Below the pieces are notes generated by a model. It made no database searches, had not been told where the DNA came from, and was given only the letters and a program-made list of their open reading frames with translations. A stretch of DNA of 64,000 bases. Origin: CAWAXW01 sp963786155 (lineage in GTDB: Bacteria; Actinomycetota; CADDZG01; WHSQ01). The DNA is taken from positions 434,001 to 498,000 of the forward strand of contig CAWAXW010000006.1 in NCBI GenBank assembly GCA_963786155.1. Direction: 5' to 3'. This document shows, one piece after another, positions 59,654-64,000 of this stretch. Within the stretch, counting starts at the first letter, position 1; the number at the start of each line of letters is the position of its first letter. The position numbers and the translations under genes are program-made.

Positions 59654-61649
59654 ATGAGTAGGGGTCTCGTTCGTCCTGCCGTAATCGTCGCCGCATCGAT
59701 GCTGTTGGCACCCACCTCCACGGCGGCGGGTCCCCCTCCGCAGGTGCCCGCAGCCACGGTGACGGATTGTGAGCCGAAGTCCTGGATAGGCGGAAGTGTC
59801 GAGCTCTGCAACGGCGCCCTCATCTATCGGGACTACGTCTACGACGACTACGGCGCGGATACCGGCGACGCGAGCGCCCCGACGACCGGCACACTTTCGC
59901 GCCCGGCCGGCGACGAACGCTACCCAGAGGGGGCCGAAGCATCGGCCGACCTCGTCGATCTCACCTTGCAGATCGATGACGAAGAGTTGGTGGCGACCTT
60001 CGAGCTGAACGCGCTTTATACCGAAGACCAGACCATCGCCGCGCTCGCGATCGACACCGACGACGACGCGACGACCGGGGGCGGTGCGTGGGAGGAGCTT
60101 GGAGTGTCGAGCGAAGGCTGGGACGTGCTCGCTACCTTCCAGAAGGGTGACCCGAAGACCAACGTCATCGAGGGGCGGATCTCCACTTCCCGAAGGCGAG
60201 CGCTGGCGGGTGCAGGCCGTCACCGCGCAAGCCGGTGGACCTGTCATGAACGTCGCGTTCCGCGGGATCGACGAAACGACGTCGACGGGAGCGTGGTGGG
60301 ACGACCTTCAGGCCGCGGCCCTCTCGCAGACAGGCGGCGGCGGAGACATCAGCGCATTCGGGCACACCGTGAAGGTGGCGGACATGCTCAACGGGGCGTC
60401 AACGCTTCCCCCCGAGGCGATCGGTTTCCATCAGCGCGTTTACACGTCGAAGTACACGCTGCCGCCCGGCGAGGGCATGAGCTACGCGGGGACATGGGGG
60501 CGTCACGGCGAGACGACCGAGGTCTGCGAGCAGCAGTTCCACTTCTACGGCCGCTACCAGCCGTACGGCATCTACGTCCCGGAAGGTCCGGCCCCCCACG
60601 GGATGCAGCTCGCGATGCACGGTTGCGAAGCGAACCACTCGAGCCTCGTCGATCAGCCGGGGATGCAACAGAGGCTGGGCGAGGAGGTCAACCGGGTCAT
60701 CGTCGTTCCCCTCGGCCGGGGGCCGATCGGCTACTACTCGGACATCTCGGAGCGAGACGTGCTCGATGTGATGCGCGACGTGAAACGTTCGTACGAGATC
60801 GATCGGGACAAGATCTTCTCGGGCGGATACTCGATGGGCGGCTACGGCGCTTATCGGATGGCGATGCTCTATCCGCACAGATTCGCAGGGTTCATCAGTT
60901 GGGTCGGCTTCACCGGCGATTGCTTCAACGGCACGCCTGCCGCCGCGGACAACAGCTGTCGTTCGGGAGCGGTCGGCAACGTCATCAGGTACGTCGCCAA
61001 TCTGCGCCACGTTCCGGGGGCGATGCTCTATGGCGGTGCCGACGAGCTCGTCCATTCGACCAGCTCGCGTGCGATGGGGGCCGAGTTCGCGGCCCACGAG
61101 TCGCCCTACGTCTTTTACTTCCATCCGGTCGCGGAGCACTTCACGTTCGCTCTCGCCGACGATTGGGCGAAAGAGGCCGAGTACACGGCCGACCTCGAGC
61201 GGGTGCGCAACCCGGCCCGGGTCACTTACAAGACCCGGCCCGCGTTCGGCAATCCCGAGCTGGGCATCCGCCACAACCGTGCCTACTGGGTGCGCGGGAT
61301 CGAGCAGAAGGGCAAGTCGGCCGCGTTCGTCGACATCACGACCCGGGGCTGCCCGCGGCCCGAGCCCAAGTACACGACCGGCACCTCTGAGGGAACCGAC
61401 CCGGTTCCGTGGATGGCCGATTTCCGCCAGCTCGACGGCACGAAGGACTCGGGCGTCGGCAACCACATCGAGGCGAGCCTCCGCAACGTTCGCAAGCTGA
61501 CCCTGAACGTCAAGGGCGCCTGCATCGGGCGCGGCCCCCTCGAGTACGACATCAAGTCGACGGAGCGGATCAAGATCCGCTTCAGCGACGGCCGCAAGCC
61601 CTTGGTGCTGAAGGCCGGCAAGAGCCTGGGCGTCCACAAGGCGCGATGA
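59654..61649 (+). CDS. Secreted PHB-depolymerase-like esterase, one frame break
   Basis: An exported alpha/beta hydrolase. The first frame gives a signal peptide (1-25) and a beta-sandwich domain (about 40-170, LIYRDYVYDDYGAD). The frame breaks near 60185 (GGATCTCCACTTCCC), and the second frame holds the hydrolase: HFYGRYQPYGIYVPEG, oxyanion HGCEANHSS, nucleophile GGYSMGGYGAYR, and a His in HPVAEHFTF. Removing one base gives 664 residues. The fold is of the esterase/PHB-depolymerase group with a C-terminal domain of about 120 residues. It follows the phosphatase gene by 35 bases. Confidence 0.8.
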
Positions 61650-61665
61650 CTAGTCATAAATAGTC
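61646..61665. repeat. Inverted repeat TGACTA / TAGTCA
   Basis: Six-base arms with an eight-base spacer, overlapping the esterase stop. The intergenic region to 61758 shows no other clear element. It could be a weak hairpin or chance. Confidence 0.3.
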
Positions 61666-61758
61666 AAGTTCTGGTGATCTCATGACGAAGACCCTTGTGG
61701 GGCTCGAAGCCAGTCGGTCCCATGAGGAAGCCAGAGTTATCCAGGGGGTATCAACCAA

Positions 61759-63053
61759 ATGAATGCTCTTCTGCGCGCGCGCGCCGGTTCGTGGCGGTGG
61801 CAGTTATTGGCACGGCGGTGGCGGTGGTCTCGCCGATGTGGGCCCAGGCCGCCGGAGGCCTCAAGGCGCCGAAGTTTGGCCCGCTCATCGACTCGGACAG
61901 CGGCTACGACGGGCAGTCCAAGTGCTCCCCGGGCGCGAAGCCTGGAGTCGTCGCGTTCCAGTCGATGGTGCTCGAGGCATATCCGGGCACCGGCGCCGGT
62001 TCGATCGGCCGCGACTGCTCGGTCGGCGGCCAGAGCGAGCACAAGGAAGGACGCGCCTGGGACTGGGGCGTCAACGCTGGGGTTCCCAGCCAAAAGAAGG
62101 CGGCAGACGACCTCATCAAATGGCTCACCGCCGAGGACGAGTACGGGAACGACGGCGCGATGGCTCGCCGCCTCGGCATCATGTACTTGATCTGGAACCG
62201 CAAGATCTGGTTCCCGTGGGACGGATGGGACGTCTATTGCGAGGAGCGCAAAGGCGCTTGCCGCGACCCACACGACAACGACGTCCGTCACCCGCATACC
62301 GATCACGTGCACTTCAGCTTCACCTGGGAAGGCGCTCGCAAGCAGACGAGCTTCTGGAACCCCGAGGGCTCGAAGATCGCGACGGTTGCAGCTCACCCTG
62401 AGGGCTTCGGCTTCTGGGTCGCCGGCCGCAACGGCACCGTCATCACCGCAGGGACGGGCTACTACGGATCGAAGAGCGTCGACTCCGACAACCCGGTCGT
62501 GGCGATGGCCGCAACCGCAACGGGCGACGGCTACTGGCTCGCGTCCGAGGACGGCAAGGTATGGAGCTTCGGCGATGCCGCGAAGCGCGGTTCCCTCGAA
62601 GACGACAACGTCGTGGGTATCGCCGGCCACACGAGCACCAAGGGCTACTGGCTCCTCTCGCGCACCGGCAAGGTCTCCGCGTTCGGTCGAGCGAAGGACT
62701 TCGGCTCCGCATGGCAAGCGGAATCGCCCGCGGTCTCGATCGCCGCAACCTCCACGGGCCGCGGTTACTGGGTCGCAACCGAGACCGGTGAGGTGTTCGC
62801 CTTCGGGGACGCCACCGACCTCGGCGGGGTCAACCTGCACAACGTGATCAGCCTCACCCCAACGCACGCAGGAGTCGGCTACTGGCTGACGACCGCGTCC
62901 GGCAAGGTCCGGGCCCTCGGCGACGCAACCTCGGCCGGCTCCCTCAAGAAGCCCGGCCGCAACAAAGTCGTCGGCTTCGCCCCAACCCCCACCGGCCAGG
63001 GCTACTACCTGATCCGAGAAGACGGCACCACAGAAACCCTCGGCGACGCCTAA
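61759..63053 (+). CDS. Secreted VldE-like protein with GYW repeats, one frame break in the signal peptide
   Basis: An exported protein of 431 residues if one base is restored. ATG 61759 follows AGGGGGT and begins MNALLRARAR; a GCGCGCGCGC tract near 61785 breaks the frame, after which RRFVAVAVIGTAVAVVSPMW completes the signal peptide. The next domain (about 35-215) matches the ARB-07466/VldE family (GRAWDWGVN, HPHTDHVHFSF), with metal-type His/Asp and relatives in wall metabolism. Five or six repeats follow: GYWLASEDGKVWSFGDA, GYWVATETGEVFAFGDA, and so on. The repeats form a propeller-like carbohydrate- or wall-binding unit typical of Acidimicrobiia-like actinobacteria. Confidence 0.75.
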
Positions 63054-63063
63054 CCCTTCACCG

Positions 63064-63110
63064 AAATCTTCCGGTTTGGCGCCGAAAATCGATTTCAAGC
63101 CGGAAGATTT
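63064..63110. repeat. 11-bp perfect inverted repeat
   Basis: AAATCTTCCGG (63064-63074) and CCGGAAGATTT (63100-63110) with a 25-base spacer, between two convergent genes and overlapping the end of the minus-strand gene. It could end both transcripts, but there is no clear T-run. Confidence 0.45.
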
Positions 63111-64000
63111 GGGTTCGAGCGGGAGGATCTGGAGCGGATGAAGGCTCGGATCTCCATGGCAACTCCTTCAGGATCGAAGTTGACCTCGTCCCACGTGAAA
63201 TAGAGGACTTCCCATCCCACCGAGGCCAGTTGCCGGTCACGCTTCAGATCCTTCTTCCACTTCTCCTGCCCGAGGTGCCACTTAACGCTATGGCACTCGA
63301 TGCCTAAGAAAAGTTTCGGCAGAGCGAAGTCGAGCTTGTAGGTGCGCGAACCGACGGGCACCGGATGATCGGCCTTAGTGGAGCGAGAATCGATCTCTCG
63401 CAATATCCGAAGCATCTTCGCTTCGAACTTGGTTCGCACCAATCCATCGCGGTTATCGCGTGCGTCGAGCAGGGCTCGGAAAACAACGACTCCGGTGCGG
63501 CCCCGACGAGAGTGCACGTGCTCTTCCTTCCACAAGCGGTCGAGAGTCGTCTTCTTCGTTCGGAGGCAGTCATCCATCGCCTCGCCGGCGAACCAGGGAG
63601 AAGTGATGGCACAGATATCCACAATCGTCCTCTCGACGGTAGGCACGCGGAACCCGTCGATCGAACGGACCCGCGGCCGATCATCCAGAGCCAGGCGATG
63701 GGTGCTGGAACCCTCCGGAGTTCTGGAGTTGTAGGTCGCGATCTCGATGTGGGTCTCTTCGCAGCCGTCGATGCCGAGGATGGCACCTGCCGAACGATGC
63801 GAGACGAACGCGTCATCCCCACAAGCAAGCTGTGCAGCCAACAGACGACCTCGCCACGTATCGGGATAGGCCGCGAGTCGGTAGACGCCGGGATGAACGA
63901 CGATCCACGAGCCATTTCCCAATCGGCGAGCGATTGCCTGGGGGCTCATCCCGAGTCGCAAGGCTTGCCCTCGGGTCAAGATCCCATGGGTTAGCTGTGC
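63095..64000 (-). CDS. AbiEi-type antitoxin domain plus DUF559 endonuclease-like protein, 5' end outside window
   Basis: The upstream end lies beyond the right edge. The frame continues as AQLTHGILTRGQALRLGMSPQAIARRLGNG, the homology of which starts before the first in-window start codon (TTG 63979). An AbiEi-antitoxin-like winged helix (HPGVYRLAAYPDTWRG) is followed by a middle region and a DUF559/Vsr-like endonuclease fold at the C-terminus (GIECHSVKWHLGQEKWKKDL, with VGWEVLYFTWDEV). Such proteins are frequent solo genes in actinobacteria; no AbiEii toxin is seen here. Defence or regulation is only suggested. Confidence 0.8.
   Translation of the reverse strand, partial: AQLTHGILTRGQALRLGMSPQAIARRLGNGSWIVVHPGVYRLAAYPDTWRGRLLAAQLACGDDAFVSHRSAGAILGIDGCEETHIEIATYNSRTPEGSSTHRLALDDRPRVRSIDGFRVPTVERTIVDICAITSPWFAGEAMDDCLRTKKTTLDRLWKEEHVHSRRGRTGVVVFRALLDARDNRDGLVRTKFEAKMLRILREIDSRSTKADHPVPVGSRTYKLDFALPKLFLGIECHSVKWHLGQEKWKKDLKRDRQLASVGWEVLYFTWDEVNFDPEGVAMEIRAFIRSRSSRSNPNLPA

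Noticed and set aside
61722..61758. Start of the VldE-like protein at ATG 61722 or TTG 61695
   Set aside because: The N-terminus would not be a signal peptide and lacks a ribosome site; ATG 61759 with AGGGGGT gives a clean one, at the price of one indel.

Overview
The window is high-GC DNA from a member of the Actinomycetota, probably an uncultured, deep-branching lineage known from a metagenome or draft long-read assembly. Evidence: a WhiB regulator, a DUF3499 protein, a CysO/CysM/Mec sulfur-carrier set, a tmRNA whose two ends are of the mycobacterial type, GTG and ATG starts coupled by 4-base GTGA/ATGA overlaps, and two blocks that keep the order known from Mycobacterium tuberculosis. From memory, the first (about 6.6-32.8 kb) parallels the Rv3260c-Rv3100c side (DUF3499, whiB, manB, phosphosugar isomerase, ahcY, comF, secA, prfB, ftsE, ftsX, smpB). 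The second (42.1-46.7 kb) parallels Rv1334-Rv1341 (mec, cysO, cysM, murI, metallo-beta-lactamase protein, rph, rdgB).

Layout. 0-6.2 kb: partial C26 peptidase, convergent transsulfuration pair (cystathionine gamma-lyase and cystathionine beta-synthase), L,D-transpeptidase, tryptophan 2,3-dioxygenase, alpha/beta hydrolase. 6.2-15.4 kb: LAETG surface protein, small zinc proteins, WhiB, mannose-activation genes, ahcY, corA, comF and a NarL-type response regulator. 15.4-26 kb: secreted calcium-repeat and beta-propeller proteins around secA, plus an LPFTG wall protein. 26-34.8 kb: prfB with its programmed frameshift, a diiron oxidase, the ftsEX / M23 peptidase / S41 protease / smpB division and trans-translation run, and ssrA. 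34.8-41 kb: secreted beta-propellers and other exported proteins. 41.1-47.3 kb: a tightly packed operon that starts with a selenocysteine-containing selD and continues through mec-cysO-cysM-murI-MBL-rph-rdgB-pdxH. 47.3-52.1 kb: phosphatase, lipoprotein, cyclophilin, two matrixin-like metalloproteases, TetR. 52.2-55.6 kb: an accessory segment (membrane/SRPBCC protein, methyltransferase-DCC fusion, tRNA-Leu, LAGLIDADG endonuclease). 55.7-64 kb: a very large secreted phosphatase-superfamily protein, a secreted esterase, a VldE-like repeat protein and an AbiEi/DUF559 protein cut by the right edge.

Themes. Sulfur and selenium metabolism is unusually prominent: reverse transsulfuration, the SAH hydrolase that feeds it, the CysO-dependent cysteine route and Sec-SelD all lie in one window. 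Cell envelope growth (Ldt, FtsEX with an M23 partner, MurI, CtpA, sorting-signal proteins) and secretion (SecA with many exported products) form the second theme.

Caution. Nine single-base frame breaks interrupt eight otherwise intact genes, including secA and ftsX; smpB and a phosphatase gene lack an ordinary start codon; and the tmRNA tag frame is interrupted. Residual sequencing indels explain this best, and should be kept apart from the genuine programmed frameshift in prfB and the genuine UGA-Sec codon in selD. No CRISPR array, insertion sequence, rRNA or phage was seen.
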